Of a stretch of DNA of 64,000 bases, positions 51,568-60,890 are shown piece after piece. Origin of the DNA: an uncultured Verrucomicrobiales bacterium. GTDB taxonomy: Bacteria > Verrucomicrobiota > Verrucomicrobiia > Verrucomicrobiales > Akkermansiaceae. How positions within the stretch are numbered: the stretch's first letter is position 1; each line of letters begins with the position of its first letter. The stretch is taken from positions 1 to 64,000 of the forward strand of contig CALFSW010000279.1 in the NCBI GenBank assembly GCA_937916505.1. Direction: 5' to 3'. The translations under genes were made by a program, and so were the position numbers. A model generated the notes under the pieces. That model saw nothing but the letters and a program-made list of their open reading frames with translations, had not been told where the DNA came from and made no database searches.

Positions 51568-52611
51568 CTAACCGGCGACAGGTTCTGCCGGTAAGCTCAC
51601 CTTTGCCAGAGCTTCTTCGATCTTCGGGTTGACCTCGTGCTTGAGGGCTTTCGCGGCCATTTTGAGAGCGTTCTTTATCGCGAGGGCCGATGATCCGCCG
51701 TGGGCGATGATGACGACGCCATTGACTCCAAGGAGAGGGCTTCCGCCATAGGATTCGTAGTTGGTGCGGTCTTTGACAGCCTTAAAGGCTCCTTTGCCAA
51801 GAAGGGCACCGGCGATGCGGACGGGGTTCTTTTTGAACTCTTCCTTCATCCACTTGGACATGGCCTTGGCGGTGGCTTCGCAGCTTTTCAGGACGATGTT
51901 GCCGGTGAAGCCGTCGCAGAGGCAGACGTCGAGCGGGGTTTGGAAGAGATCGTGGCCTTCGACGTTTCCGCGAAGGGTGAAGGGGGCGTGACCGCGGGCG
52001 ACGAGGTGCTTTAAAAGGACCATCGTTTCCTTGGTGAAGGTGGTGCCTTTTTCTTCTTCCTCGCCATTCGACATGACGCCGACCTGGGGATCGGCGACTT
52101 TGAGGACTTCGCGTGCGTAAACGCTCCCCATGATGGCGTAGGCGAGAAGATGGGAGGGTTTGGCCTCGGGGTTGGCACCCGAGTCGAGGAGGTTGCAGAC
52201 GCCAAATTCGTTGGGCATGGGGGAGGCGATGCCGGCGCGTTGCACCCCTTTGAGAAGCCGGAGCTTCACCGTGGCTGCGGCAACGGCTGCTCCGGTGTTG
52301 CCGGCAGAGACGAGGGCTTGGGCGTCCCCTTTTTTGACGAGATCGGCAGCGATGGAAATGGAAGAATTTTTCTTACGCCGCAGGGCTTTCGCGCCGGATT
52401 CCTCCATTCCGACGACCTCGGGAGCCTCGACAAAGATAGCGCGAGGGTCGGTGAGACCACATTCCTGAGCCGCTTTTTTGAGCTGCTCAACGGGTCCGGT
52501 GAGAATGATGGACTCGATTTCGGAGTCTTCAGCGAGAAGGTCGCGGGCACCTTCAAGGTTGACCAATGGGGCGTGGTCTCCGCCCATGGCATCGAGTGCA
52601 ATATTCATCAC
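51568..52611 (-). CDS. plsX: Phosphate acyltransferase PlsX
   Basis: Cytosolic enzyme that makes acyl-phosphate from acyl-ACP and phosphate for phospholipid synthesis. The N-terminus MNIALDAMGGDHAPLVNLEG and the blocks ALVSAGNTGAAVAAA, LLDSGANPEAKPSHLLAYA, DVCLCDGFTGNIVLKSCEAT and SPLLGVNGVVIIAHGGSSALA are diagnostic. Either the GTG at 52611 or the ATG at 52608 can start it; the ATG gives the normal N-terminus. The order yceD-rpmF-plsX is the widely conserved arrangement. A terminator-like hairpin sits directly before the start codon. Confidence 0.97.
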   Translation of the reverse strand: MMNIALDAMGGDHAPLVNLEGARDLLAEDSEIESIILTGPVEQLKKAAQECGLTDPRAIFVEAPEVVGMEESGAKALRRKKNSSISIAADLVKKGDAQALVSAGNTGAAVAAATVKLRLLKGVQRAGIASPMPNEFGVCNLLDSGANPEAKPSHLLAYAIMGSVYAREVLKVADPQVGVMSNGEEEEKGTTFTKETMVLLKHLVARGHAPFTLRGNVEGHDLFQTPLDVCLCDGFTGNIVLKSCEATAKAMSKWMKEEFKKNPVRIAGALLGKGAFKAVKDRTNYESYGGSPLLGVNGVVIIAHGGSSALAIKNALKMAAKALKHEVNPKIEEALAKVSLPAEPVAG

Positions 52612-52614
52612 GGT

Positions 52615-52642
52615 AAAAAAGCGCGGAGGGATCCCCCGCGCT
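52615..52642 (-). terminator. Terminator/attenuator hairpin between rpmF and plsX
   Basis: On the minus strand a stem of 7 bp plus 2 inner pairs (AGCGCGG... with ...CCGCGCT, 52642-52620) is followed directly by TTTTTT and, a few bases later, by the plsX start codon. It would reduce read-through from rpmF or act as an attenuator; its position also puts it within reach of the plsX ribosome site. Confidence 0.75.
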
Positions 52643-52677
52643 CATTGAGTGTAGAAATTTGTGCTAAGAAGGGAACC

Positions 52678-52860
52678 TTAAACAAGGTCCACTTCGACGA
52701 CCTGGCGCTCACGGTAGGTTCCGCAAGATGGGCAGGCAATGTGTCCTGGCACGTTGGAACCACACTCAGGACAGGTCTTGAGTAGTGGTTTACGCCAACG
52801 GTTGGCTCCACGGCGGAGCTTCTGTTTGTGCTTGGAGGTGCGACGTTTTGGTGAGGCCAT
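52678..52860 (-). CDS. rpmF: 50S ribosomal protein L32
   Basis: A 60-aa ribosomal protein. The N-terminus MASPKRRTSKHKQKLRRGAN and the zinc-ribbon Cys pattern in CPECGSNVPGHIACPSCG (four Cys in two CxxC pairs) are diagnostic of the zinc-binding form of L32. The ATG at 52860 is the family start; longer frames upstream are not homologous. It lies 20 nt after yceD and 66 nt before plsX. Confidence 0.97.
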   Translation of the reverse strand: MASPKRRTSKHKQKLRRGANRWRKPLLKTCPECGSNVPGHIACPSCGTYRERQVVEVDLV

Positions 52861-52880
52861 GAGTCTGGTTTGTAAGAAGG

Positions 52881-53363
52881 TTAATCTTGAGAGTCGAGCG
52901 TATCGAGAGCGGCCCATGGGTTGGACTTTTCCGACGCGGGGGCGATGTCTACTCCATCTTCGGTCGGTTTGTCTACTGCTAAATACTTCGGATCGATTTG
53001 ACATTCTCCGGGGGTGTCTCCTTCCTCGCACCGCGGGTTGGTGGGGAGTTCGAGGAGAATCTCTTCGCGAATCGCAGGTCCGGCGTCAACGAAGCCATCG
53101 TTTCCGAGTTCAATACTGATGGCGGCGGAGGGAATGGAGATGGTCTTCGAGAAGGGGTGGAGGCTGCGCATGCAGGTCAGTTCGAAGGTGGCCTCAAGGC
53201 TGCCGGTGAGAAGGAGCTCGGTGTCGAAGCGTTGCACGAAGAGTGAGTAGCTGACGGGACTGACGTTGATGATGTCCGAGCCTTCAAGCTCGAAAATTTC
53301 GGGAGGAATTTCTCCTTCGAAGTGCTGTCCTTCGTCGGGGAGATTGGCGAGGTCGATCTTCAT
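52881..53363 (-). CDS. yceD: YceD family protein (DUF177)
   Basis: A 160-aa member of the YceD/DUF177 family, found next to rpmF in most bacteria and linked with 23S rRNA/L32 accumulation in plants and bacteria. The start MKIDLANLPDEGQHFEGEIP at 53363 fits, as do ELLLTGSLEATFELTCMRSL (the conserved C-x-R) and the acidic EEILLELPTNPRCEEG block. It begins the yceD-rpmF-plsX operon and is divergent from aat across 29 bp. Confidence 0.88.
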   Translation of the reverse strand: MKIDLANLPDEGQHFEGEIPPEIFELEGSDIINVSPVSYSLFVQRFDTELLLTGSLEATFELTCMRSLHPFSKTISIPSAAISIELGNDGFVDAGPAIREEILLELPTNPRCEEGDTPGECQIDPKYLAVDKPTEDGVDIAPASEKSNPWAALDTLDSQD

Positions 53364-53392
53364 GAGCGGAATTGTAGATTGAAATTTGAGCA

Positions 53393-53974
53393 ATGCATCG
53401 TGAAAATCGACCCGTGGAGAAAATTTCGACCGAAATTCTGTTGGGTGCCTATGTTGAGGGCGTCTTTCCGATGTCGGAGGATGGGGAGATTTATTGGTTT
53501 CAGCCCAAGGAGAGGGGGCTGATTCCGCTGGATGAGAGGTTTCATGTTCCGCATGGCCTGAAGCGGGCGATAAAAAAGCGGCCGTTTGAGATTCGCTTTG
53601 ATACCGCTTTTCGCGAGGTGATGGAGGGATGCGGTGATCGTGAGGAGACGTGGATTGATCCGATTATTATGGAAAGCTACTGCGATCTCTTTGACCAGGG
53701 CTTCGCGCACTCAGTGGAATGCTGGGACGAGGATGGCCTGCAAGGGGGGCTTTACGGAGTGCGGCTGGGAAGAGCGTTTTTTGGGGAGAGCATGTTTAGC
53801 CGAAAGACTGATGCGAGTAAGATCGCCTTGGTGAAGTTGGTGGAGTGGCTGAGGGAGGAAGGGGTGATTCTGTTAGATACCCAATGGATGACAGAACATC
53901 TACGGACTTTTGGGGGCTACGAAGTTCCGGCGGCGGAGTATCGTAGGATGCTTGGTCGGGCGGTGGAGATGTGA
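53393..53974 (+). CDS. aat: Leucyl/phenylalanyl-tRNA-protein transferase
   Basis: Transfers Leu or Phe from aminoacyl-tRNA to N-terminal Lys or Arg of proteins, marking them for ClpS/ClpAP. Family blocks: LLGAYVEGVFPMSEDGEIYW, WIDPIIMESYCDLFDQGFAHS, VECWDEDGLQGGLYGVRLG, FFGESMFSRKTDASKIAL and LLDTQWMTEHLRTFGG. The length of 193 aa is slightly short but includes all signature parts. It converges with the phosphatase gene, 16 bp apart. Confidence 0.96.
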   Translation: MHRENRPVEKISTEILLGAYVEGVFPMSEDGEIYWFQPKERGLIPLDERFHVPHGLKRAIKKRPFEIRFDTAFREVMEGCGDREETWIDPIIMESYCDLFDQGFAHSVECWDEDGLQGGLYGVRLGRAFFGESMFSRKTDASKIALVKLVEWLREEGVILLDTQWMTEHLRTFGGYEVPAAEYRRMLGRAVEM

Positions 53975-53990
53975 AAGTCGATTTGCAAGG

Positions 53991-54635
53991 TCAGGATTGG
54001 CTGTCAATCACCGCATGCCTGAGGTCCTCAAGCGAGTCAAGAAGCGGGAAGTCTTCCGGTGTGCCGTATCCCCAGGAGAAGATGAGCGGGATCAAGTTGG
54101 CTGCTTTTGCGGTGGCGAGGTCAACGGTGGAGTCTCCCACATAAGCGACTTCTGCCGGATTGAGGTCCCAACCGGAAACAATCTGTAGCGCGGTGGTGGG
54201 ATCCGGTTTTTTGGGGAATTCTTTTTGATGGCCCCGAACGGGTCCAAAGATGTGAGAAGGGAAGAGGGCCTCAACGATCTCCAGGGTATAGAGGTGGGGT
54301 TTGTTTGACAGGACAGCCATGGGGATGGCCTTTGTGTGAAACTCATCGAGGAGGTCCGTTATTCCGGGGTAGGGACGGGTGCCGGTTTTCCAGTCGTTCG
54401 GATAGTGCTTTTGGAATCCAGCCACGACCTCGTCGCAATGGGCGGATAAATCGGTGCCAAGGGCTCGTTTGACGAGGGTTTCAACGCCGTCCCCAATATA
54501 GCCTTTGACCGCTTCCTCCGGGTGGGTTGGGAGACCGAGTTCTTCCAGAGAGTGGTTGAGCGCCGCCGCGATTCCGGGGAGGGAATCGACGAGGGTGCCA
54601 TCGAGATCGAAAATCAGTCCGCGAATCACGAACAC
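53991..54635 (-). CDS. gph: HAD-family phosphatase, phosphoglycolate phosphatase-like
   Basis: A 214-aa cytosolic phosphatase. HAD motif I is LIFDLDGTLVDSLPG, with the nucleophile and acid Asp two residues apart. Motif II is MAVLSNKPH, motif III is the Lys in HQKEFPKKPDPTTAL and motif IV is AYVGDSTVDLATAKAA. The cap domain sequence (ALNHSLEELGLPTHPEEAVK, YIGDGVETLVKRAL) fits Gph, which removes 2-phosphoglycolate arising from DNA repair. Close HAD relatives cannot be excluded. The start is a GTG at 54635; a second GTG at 54629 is possible. Confidence 0.88.
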   Translation of the reverse strand: MFVIRGLIFDLDGTLVDSLPGIAAALNHSLEELGLPTHPEEAVKGYIGDGVETLVKRALGTDLSAHCDEVVAGFQKHYPNDWKTGTRPYPGITDLLDEFHTKAIPMAVLSNKPHLYTLEIVEALFPSHIFGPVRGHQKEFPKKPDPTTALQIVSGWDLNPAEVAYVGDSTVDLATAKAANLIPLIFSWGYGTPEDFPLLDSLEDLRHAVIDSQS

Positions 54636-54711
54636 GCGATAATCGCATCACGTAAATTTTTCGAGCCTTGTTTTGACAGAGCAGGTCGGTTGTGGAAGTA
54701 GTCTCTGCGAC

Positions 54712-55134
54712 ATGAAATTCAACTTTTCAATCAAGACCCTCGCCCTCGCTTCCGTCATGGGCCTCGGAATGTTAGCTCCTGTTTATGCTGATGACGATGA
54801 GACTCCTCTCGGCGAAGAAATGGAGACCATCAGTGGTTCCCTGAAGAAGCTCCGCAAGGCTGAGACCACTGCGGAAAAGGTCGAACTCGTTCAGGCCGCT
54901 CAGAAATCGGCGATCAAGTCTCTAGCGTATCTCCCTCTCATTTTCAAAGACCTCAAGGATGAGAAGGAAAAGGCCAAAGCCACTGCCGATTATAAAAAGA
55001 TGCTGGGACAGACCTATGTGAAGCTTTGCGAGCTGGAACTGGCCTACCTCGCCGGTGATGAAGACAAGGCTGATGAGATCAAGGGAGAGCTCAAGGATCT
55101 TAAGAAAGAGGGTCACGAGAAATACACCGACTAA
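54712..55134 (+). CDS. Periplasmic cytochrome b562-like protein
   Basis: A 140-aa protein with signal peptide MKFNFSIKTLALASVMGLGM, ending ...PVYA. The mature part is a helical bundle similar to E. coli cytochrome b562. EEMETISGSLKKLRKA matches DNMETLNDNLKVIEKA, and LKDLKKEGHEKY matches LKTTRNAYHQKY. Both axial haem ligands are conserved: Met37 near the start and His135 near the end, about 98 residues apart (95 in E. coli). No CxxCH is present, so haem would be non-covalent. The role of soluble cytochrome b562 is still unclear. The ATG at 54712 is chosen from the signal peptide. A terminator follows. Confidence 0.75.
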   Translation: MKFNFSIKTLALASVMGLGMLAPVYADDDETPLGEEMETISGSLKKLRKAETTAEKVELVQAAQKSAIKSLAYLPLIFKDLKDEKEKAKATADYKKMLGQTYVKLCELELAYLAGDEDKADEIKGELKDLKKEGHEKYTD

Positions 55135-55160
55135 GCCCGGCCTGATTTAACTTTATTGCG

Positions 55161-55197
55161 AACGCCCCATCGGATCATCCGGTCGGGCGTTTTCTAT
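55161..55197 (+). terminator. Intrinsic terminator after the cytochrome b562-like gene
   Basis: AACGCCC (55161-55167) pairs with GGGCGTT (55185-55191); an inner CGG/CCG stem separated by a symmetrical 3-nt internal loop extends it. A T-rich tail (TTTCTATTT) follows. It lies about 27 nt after the stop codon at 55134. Confidence 0.85.
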
Positions 55198-55784
55198 TTG
55201 AGAGAAAATGAGTTTTCCTGATTCAAGGTCCTTTTGCTCAATCTTGATGACGAGCGATGTGAAGACAGGGGCAAGTCGCGCTGTCAGGCAAAGAGAGGGT
55301 TCTTCATGGTGCGGCCTTGGTGATCGAAGCCGGGGATGGCAAGGCCTCTCCTAAACTGGCCAAAACAAGCGCTTCAGCTATGGAATCAAGTGACATTTTT
55401 CACATTGATTAAGTAATTCCATAAATGATTTTCAGGGCTGAGTGTCGACGTAACCCTTGTCGCTAAGGCAAAAGCGGCGATTTGGAAGAAGGGGGATTCT
55501 TTTTTTTGAGAAAATTTTGGAGAAACGCCTTGCCAGATCGCATTTTATTTCTAGAGTCGCGGCCCCCAAATCGGGGTTGGCGTATAGAGATCCTTGAGAT
55601 TCCAACGTTTCAACTCCTTCATCAGACGATTAACTATCGGGTGCACACCGGAAAAATGGCTCTTGCGAGGAATCTCGCTGAGTTCCCGGCGACCCCACCG
55701 GTTGAGAATCAGCGATACATTCAAATCCTTTCCTTCAAGAAATTCTACAAACCCGCTTAACCGCCATCCCAAAACGATCGCATT
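55198..55784. other. Noncoding leader region before the str/S10 operon
   Basis: About 590 bp without a gene I can support. The short open frames here lack ribosome sites, have unnatural composition and overlap each other. The right part (about 55560-55784) would be the rpsL mRNA leader if the candidate promoter at 55530-55557 is real. No tRNA, rRNA or riboswitch consensus was recognised. Confidence 0.6.
55530..55557 (+). promoter_or_regulatory. Candidate promoter of the ribosomal protein operon
   Basis: TTGCCA (55530-55535), 16-nt spacer rich in A/T at its end, TAGAGT (55552-55557), followed by a GC-rich discriminator. It matches the sigma-70 consensus at 9 of 12 positions and would give a leader of about 220 nt before rpsL. 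A second, weaker set (TTGATT near 55405) cannot be excluded. Confidence 0.4.
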
Positions 55785-56171
55785 ATGCCTACCATCAACC
55801 AACTCGTCCGCAAGGGACGTAAGAAAGCAGTCACGAAGTCGAAATCACCGGCTCTGAACAACTGCCCGCAGCGTCGCGGCGTTTGTCTCCAAGTTTACAC
55901 TCGCACGCCAAAAAAGCCGAACTCCGCTCTCCGTAAGGTTGCCAAGATTCGCCTCACCAACGGCTACGAAGTCATCGCCTACATTGGTGGTGAAGGTCAC
56001 AATCTTCAGGAGCACTCAATCGTCCTCATTCGTGGTGGCCGGGTGAAGGATCTTCCAGGTGTCCGTTACCACATCGTTCGCGGATCACTCGATACCCTCG
56101 GTGTCGATGGTCGTAAGCAAAGTCGCTCCAAGTATGGCGCCAAGAAGCCCAAAGCGGGCGGTAATAAGTAA
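55785..56171 (+). CDS. rpsL: 30S ribosomal protein S12
   Basis: A 128-aa decoding-centre protein. The start [34 protein letters not shown] and [21 protein letters not shown] are diagnostic. The Lys residues whose replacement causes streptomycin resistance (in TPKKPNS and VKDLPGV) are the wild-type form. First gene of the fused str/S10 operon; rpsG begins 33 nt downstream. Confidence 0.99.
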   Translation: MPTINQLVRKGRKKAVTKSKSPALNNCPQRRGVCLQVYTRTPKKPNSALRKVAKIRLTNGYEVIAYIGGEGHNLQEHSIVLIRGGRVKDLPGVRYHIVRGSLDTLGVDGRKQSRSKYGAKKPKAGGNK

Positions 56172-56204
56172 TTTTCTCAATTTAAGATCTGACCAACCAA
56201 TTCC

Positions 56205-56678
56205 ATGGCACGCAGAAAAAGAGTTTACCCAGCCAAAATCTACCAGGATCCCAAGTTCGACAGCCAGGTTGTCGGCCGCTTGATCTCCAAGGTGATGAAA
56301 GACGGAAAGCGTTCCCTCGCTGAGCGGATCGTCTACGCCGCAATCGACCGCGCGAACGAAGGCACTGACACCATCGACCCGCTCGAGATTGTCAACCGTG
56401 CCATTGAAAACGCCAAGCCACGCGTCGAGGTCAAGTCCCGCCGGGTTGGTGGAGCAACCTATCAGGTCCCTTTGGAAGTAGACGGCAGCCGTTCCGAGTC
56501 CCTCGGCATGCGATGGATCATCAACTTCGCCCGTGCCAAAAAAGGTACCCCGATGCACGTCGCTCTCGCCAACGAGATCAAGGATGCTGCCAACAACACC
56601 GGCAACTCCGTTCGTAAGCGCGATGACGTTCACAAGATGGCTCAGGCAAACCGTGCCTTCGCCCACTTCCGTTTCTAA
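56205..56678 (+). CDS. rpsG: 30S ribosomal protein S7
   Basis: A 157-aa primary 16S rRNA 3'-domain binder and frequent translational repressor of its own operon. The start MARRKRVYPAKIYQDPKFDS, VGRLISKVMKDGKRSLAERI, VGGATYQVPLEVDGSR and the terminal KMAQANRAFAHFRF are typical. It lies 42 nt before fusA. Confidence 0.99.
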   Translation: MARRKRVYPAKIYQDPKFDSQVVGRLISKVMKDGKRSLAERIVYAAIDRANEGTDTIDPLEIVNRAIENAKPRVEVKSRRVGGATYQVPLEVDGSRSESLGMRWIINFARAKKGTPMHVALANEIKDAANNTGNSVRKRDDVHKMAQANRAFAHFRF

Positions 56679-56720
56679 TCTCCCTCTCTCTTTTTAAAGA
56701 ACCCTTTTACCGCTAATCCG

Positions 56721-58880
56721 ATGAGCAAAGTCGCAACAGTCCCTACCCGTCCCGTTCCTCTTGAGAGGACACGGAACATTGGGATTGCTGCGCACATTGA
56801 TGCCGGGAAGACGACGCTCACCGAGCGGATTCTTTTCTACACGGGAATGATCCACCGTATCGGTGAGGTGCACGATGGCGCCACCACCACCGATCATATG
56901 GAGCAGGAGCGCGAGCGGGGGATTACCATTACCTCTGCTGCGGTCACCTGTGAGTGGATGCAACAGAAAGAGGAAGGTGTTTCCAAGCTCTTCACCGGTG
57001 ACAACCAGCGTATCAACATCATTGATACTCCGGGTCACGTGGACTTTACTGCTGAAGTTGAGAGATCGCTCCGTGTTTTGGACGGGGCCATTGTCGTCTT
57101 CTGCGGAGTCGCCGGAGTCCAACCACAATCCGAAACCGTCTGGCGTCAGGCAACGACTTACAACGTTCCTCGCATCGTCTTTATAAATAAGATGGACCGC
57201 GTAGGCGCTAACTTCGAAGCCGCTGTCAAAGAGGTTCATGACAAACTCGGTGCTCGCACTGTTCGCATTCTCATTCCAATCGGTTCCGAAGATAGTCTTC
57301 GAGGCCAAATCGACGTTCTCAATAAGAAAGCCGTTCTGTACAAGGACGACGATATTCTTGGTTCAACTTACGACATCGCCGAGCTTGACAATGCGCAGCT
57401 TGAACTCGCCGAAGACGCCTACGCTGAGATCCTCGAAGCCGTCGCCGATGTTGACGAGCAGATCGGCGAGAAATTCCTCATGGAGGAGTTGATCACCGTT
57501 GCCGATCTCAAAGCTGGTCTCCGACGAGCAACTATTTCGAATCAATTAGTTCCCATTGCTGGAGGTTCTGCTTTTAAGAACAAGGGAGTTCAATATCTTC
57601 TCGATGCCGTTGTCGACTATCTCCCAAGTCCTCTTGATATTCCGGCTGCCGAGGGAATTGACCCGAAAAACGAGGAGCAAACCGTTCAGGTGAAGACCTC
57701 GGATTCCGAAAAATTCTGCGCCCTGGCATTTAAACTCTGGGCCGATAAATATTTTGGCAAACTCATTTTCTTCCGCGTTTACAGCGGCACCGTCTCGAAG
57801 GGAGACATGATCTACAACCCACGGACTCAACAAAAAGAGCGGGTGGGTCGTTTGATTCAGGTGCAGGCCGATAAGCACGAGGAGATTGAAACTTGTTTCG
57901 CTGGCGACATTGCCGCTCTCGTTGGACTTAAAAATGTCCAAACCGGCGATACCCTTTCCCATCAGCAGGCGGGAGTCATTCTTGAGCCCCCAAGTTTCCC
58001 CGAGCCTGTCATTTCGATGGCGGTTGAGCCTCGAACCAAAGCTGACTCGGACAAGATGGTCATCGGCCTCGACCGCCTTTCGGACGAGGATCCAACCTTC
58101 GTGGTCAAAACCGACGAAGAGACCGGGCAAACGATCATCGCCGGAATGGGTGAACTTCACCTTGAGGTCATCATCGATCGTCTCAGGCGCGAATTCGGAG
58201 TTCAGGCCAATGTCGGTAAGCCTCAGATTGCTTATCGTGAGACTGTCACCGCTACTGCCAAGGGCGAGGGCAAGTTCATCCGTGACGGAGCGATTGGAGG
58301 TAAAGCTGCCTACGGTCACGTCATCCTCGAGCTCTCGCCGAATAAACAAGGGGAGGGGATCACTACCGAGGACAATGTTTCCGCCAGTGCCTTCCCGAAA
58401 GAGTATATCCCCGCTGTCATGAAGGGCGTCGGGGAAGCATTTACCAACGGGCTCATTGCTGGCTTTCCGGTCGTCGATGTCCATGTGAATGTTCAGGACG
58501 GCTCCTTCCATGAAGTCGATTCCAACGACAACTCTTTCAAGATCGCGGCCATCTTCGCGATCAAAGAGGCCATGAAAAATGCCTCACCCGTTCTTCTCGA
58601 ACCCATCATGGATGTCGAAATCGCGACCCCCGATGAGTTCCAGGGAGATATTATGGGCGACCTCAACCGCCGTCGCGGTCAGATCCAGCAAATCGAGACC
58701 AAAGGTCCGGTCGCTAATGTTTCCGCCAATGTCCCGCTTTCCGAAATGTTCGGATATTCCACGGACGTTCGCACCCTTTCTTCCGGTCGTGCTTCCTATT
58801 CCATGGAGCCCCAGTGCTTCGAGGAAGTGCCTCGCAACGTTGTAGACAAACTCGTCGCCGAACGCGGTGGCGGTTACTAA
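56721..58880 (+). CDS. fusA: Elongation factor G
   Basis: A 719-aa translocase GTPase. G1 is [20 protein letters not shown], switch II region [21 protein letters not shown]4 NKMDR. Domains II-V follow in order ([65 protein letters not shown]). The short insertion between WMQ and INIIDTPG is common in several phyla. Unlike the E. coli str operon, no tuf gene follows; rpsJ starts 34 nt later, joining the str and S10 operons. Confidence 0.98.
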   Translation: MSKVATVPTRPVPLERTRNIGIAAHIDAGKTTLTERILFYTGMIHRIGEVHDGATTTDHMEQERERGITITSAAVTCEWMQQKEEGVSKLFTGDNQRINIIDTPGHVDFTAEVERSLRVLDGAIVVFCGVAGVQPQSETVWRQATTYNVPRIVFINKMDRVGANFEAAVKEVHDKLGARTVRILIPIGSEDSLRGQIDVLNKKAVLYKDDDILGSTYDIAELDNAQLELAEDAYAEILEAVADVDEQIGEKFLMEELITVADLKAGLRRATISNQLVPIAGGSAFKNKGVQYLLDAVVDYLPSPLDIPAAEGIDPKNEEQTVQVKTSDSEKFCALAFKLWADKYFGKLIFFRVYSGTVSKGDMIYNPRTQQKERVGRLIQVQADKHEEIETCFAGDIAALVGLKNVQTGDTLSHQQAGVILEPPSFPEPVISMAVEPRTKADSDKMVIGLDRLSDEDPTFVVKTDEETGQTIIAGMGELHLEVIIDRLRREFGVQANVGKPQIAYRETVTATAKGEGKFIRDGAIGGKAAYGHVILELSPNKQGEGITTEDNVSASAFPKEYIPAVMKGVGEAFTNGLIAGFPVVDVHVNVQDGSFHEVDSNDNSFKIAAIFAIKEAMKNASPVLLEPIMDVEIATPDEFQGDIMGDLNRRRGQIQQIETKGPVANVSANVPLSEMFGYSTDVRTLSSGRASYSMEPQCFEEVPRNVVDKLVAERGGGY

Positions 58881-58914
58881 GAACACCAATCATCCCACCA
58901 GATACCTTTCCATC

Positions 58915-59220
58915 ATGAATCAGAAAATCCGCATCCGCCTTCGCGCATTTGACCACCGGGCCATCGACCGCTCCACCGTTGAGATCGTTGAGACAGCCAA
59001 GCGCACTGGAGCCAAAGTTGCCGGCCCCGTCCCTCTGCCCACCAGGATTGAGAAGTTCTCTGTCAACAGCTCGGTGCACGTGAACAAAAAGGCGGCCGAT
59101 CAGTTCGAAGTCCGCACTCACAAACGTCTCCTCGACATCGTTGATCCTACCGCCCGCACCGTGGACGAGCTCAAGAAGCTCAACCTCCCGGCTGGTGTCG
59201 ACATTCAGATCCACATTTAA
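58915..59220 (+). CDS. rpsJ: 30S ribosomal protein S10
   Basis: A 101-aa ribosomal protein and potential NusE antitermination factor. The family start [20 protein letters not shown] sets the ATG at 58915. [20 protein letters not shown] and [20 protein letters not shown] are diagnostic. It directly follows fusA. Confidence 0.99.
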   Translation: MNQKIRIRLRAFDHRAIDRSTVEIVETAKRTGAKVAGPVPLPTRIEKFSVNSSVHVNKKAADQFEVRTHKRLLDIVDPTARTVDELKKLNLPAGVDIQIHI

Positions 59221-59263
59221 TCTTTTCTCTTAACTCTATCTTTCCACTACGGAACCCAGACCC

Positions 59264-59917
59264 ATGTCACTCGGAATCCTCGGTAAAAAAGTCGGTATGA
59301 CCCGCGTCTTTGACGTTGAGGCAGGCTGCATGATCCCCGTCACTGTCGTCGACGTGAACGGGAACGAATTTCTTCAGGTGAAAACCTCGGAGAAGGACGG
59401 TTACTCCGCCATTCAGGTCGCCTATGACGACCAGAAGGAAAAACGCCTCAACCTTCCTGAGCGCACTCACCAAGCCAAGCAGGGTGCCACCGGTGCCAAG
59501 AAGCGGGTCCAGGAGTTCCGCTTCGCCAGCGACGCCGACCTTCCCAATAAAGAAGAAGGACATCCCGGTGCTGCTCTCTTTGAAGACGGCCAGTGGGTTG
59601 ATGTCATCGGAACCACTAAGGGTAAAGGCTTCCAGGGTAACGTGAAACGCCACGGCCACAACGGACAGCCCGACGGTCACGGTCACATGATGCACCGCAG
59701 AACGGGTGCCATCGGTGCCGGCTCGACTCCGGCCCGTGTTTGGAAAAACCAGAAAATGCCCGGACACGATGGTGTTGTTCAGCGCACGACTCAGAATCTC
59801 AAGATCGTCCAAGTTCGCACCGAAGACGGGGTTCTCCTGATCTCCGGCGCCGTTCCTGGTCACAATGGTGCTTATGTCACCGTCCGCCCGGCTCTCAAAA
59901 AGACCGCCGCCAAGTAA
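59264..59917 (+). CDS. rplC: 50S ribosomal protein L3
   Basis: A 217-aa peptidyl-transferase-centre protein. The start MSLGILGKKVGMTRVFDVEA, GTTKGKGFQGNVKRHGHNG and the PARVWKNQKMPGHDG loop are typical. It lies 43 nt after rpsJ and 26 nt before rplD. Confidence 0.99.
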   Translation: MSLGILGKKVGMTRVFDVEAGCMIPVTVVDVNGNEFLQVKTSEKDGYSAIQVAYDDQKEKRLNLPERTHQAKQGATGAKKRVQEFRFASDADLPNKEEGHPGAALFEDGQWVDVIGTTKGKGFQGNVKRHGHNGQPDGHGHMMHRRTGAIGAGSTPARVWKNQKMPGHDGVVQRTTQNLKIVQVRTEDGVLLISGAVPGHNGAYVTVRPALKKTAAK

Positions 59918-59943
59918 ACCCAAGTTTAGAAAGAACCTGATCC

Positions 59944-60549
59944 ATGTCAGCATTCACAATTCAAGACGCCGAGAAGGCCAGCATCCAGCTCATCGCTGAT
60001 AGTTCAAAGGGCAGCCAGGCGGTGCACGACCTCGTCGTGGCCTACCAGGCTAACCGTCGCTCCGGAACTGCCCAAACCAAGACCCGTGGCGAAGTCCGCG
60101 GAACCGGTAAAAAGATGTATCGCCAGAAAGGAACCGGTAACGCCCGTCACGGTGACCGCAAAGCTCCGCTTTTTGTCGGAGGTGGCCGCGCCTTCGGGCC
60201 TCGCAACCGTTCCTACGCCAAGACCGTTTCCAAAAAGGTCCGGACCCTCGCCCTTCAACGGGTTCTCGGTGAGAAGATCAATGCCGAATTGGTTCTCAGT
60301 GTCAGCTCGTTTGAAGTTCCCTCGGGAAAGACCAGGGATTTCTCCAAAGCGGTCCGCGATTTGACCGATGCCAGCAAGGTGATCATTATTGGTAAGTCCT
60401 TCACCGAAGAAACCTACCGCGCCGAACGCAACCTGACCTGGGCCCTCCTTCAGACTGCTGAAAACGTCAACATCGAAGAGCTTCTCTTCTGGGATGTCGT
60501 GATCATTGTCGATGACGCCCTCGAACCCCTCGCCAAGCGCACCTCCTAA
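59944..60549 (+). CDS. rplD: 50S ribosomal protein L4
   Basis: A 201-aa exit-tunnel protein; in many bacteria it also represses the S10 operon. [40 protein letters not shown] and [20 protein letters not shown] are diagnostic. It lies 15 nt before rplW. Confidence 0.98.
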   Translation: MSAFTIQDAEKASIQLIADSSKGSQAVHDLVVAYQANRRSGTAQTKTRGEVRGTGKKMYRQKGTGNARHGDRKAPLFVGGGRAFGPRNRSYAKTVSKKVRTLALQRVLGEKINAELVLSVSSFEVPSGKTRDFSKAVRDLTDASKVIIIGKSFTEETYRAERNLTWALLQTAENVNIEELLFWDVVIIVDDALEPLAKRTS

Positions 60550-60564
60550 AACACTCAGCAAGCC

Positions 60565-60849
60565 ATGAGAGATATTTATTCCATCATCGATACCGTCCGC
60601 ATGTCTGAGAAGGCTGCCCTTCTTCAGGAGAACGAGAACACCTACACATTTAAGGTCGATCGTCGCGCCAACAAGATTGAAATCAAAAACGCGGTTGAGA
60701 AATTCTTCAAAGTGAAGGTTCTCGATGTTCGCACCCTCAACGTTGCCGGTAAGGCCAAGCGCCGTCGTCGCGCTGATGCCGGTCGCACCGCCGCCTGGAA
60801 GAAAGCCATCGTTCGTCTCAAGGACGGTGATTCACTCGACCTCCTCTAA
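60565..60849 (+). CDS. rplW: 50S ribosomal protein L23
   Basis: A 94-aa exit-site protein that docks trigger factor and SRP. The start MRDIYSIIDTVRMSEKAALL and TFKVDRRANKIEIKNAVEKF, followed by the basic GKAKRRRRADAGRTAAWKKA loop, are typical. It is followed by rplB after 41 nt. Confidence 0.98.
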   Translation: MRDIYSIIDTVRMSEKAALLQENENTYTFKVDRRANKIEIKNAVEKFFKVKVLDVRTLNVAGKAKRRRRADAGRTAAWKKAIVRLKDGDSLDLL

Positions 60850-60890
60850 ATTCCATTTTCCAGTAACCTCACTCAGAAAGGATCATTCCA

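Noticed and set aside
55482-55860. Short open frames on both strands before rpsL as genes
   Set aside because: They overlap each other, lack ribosome sites and family likeness, and one runs into rpsL in another frame.
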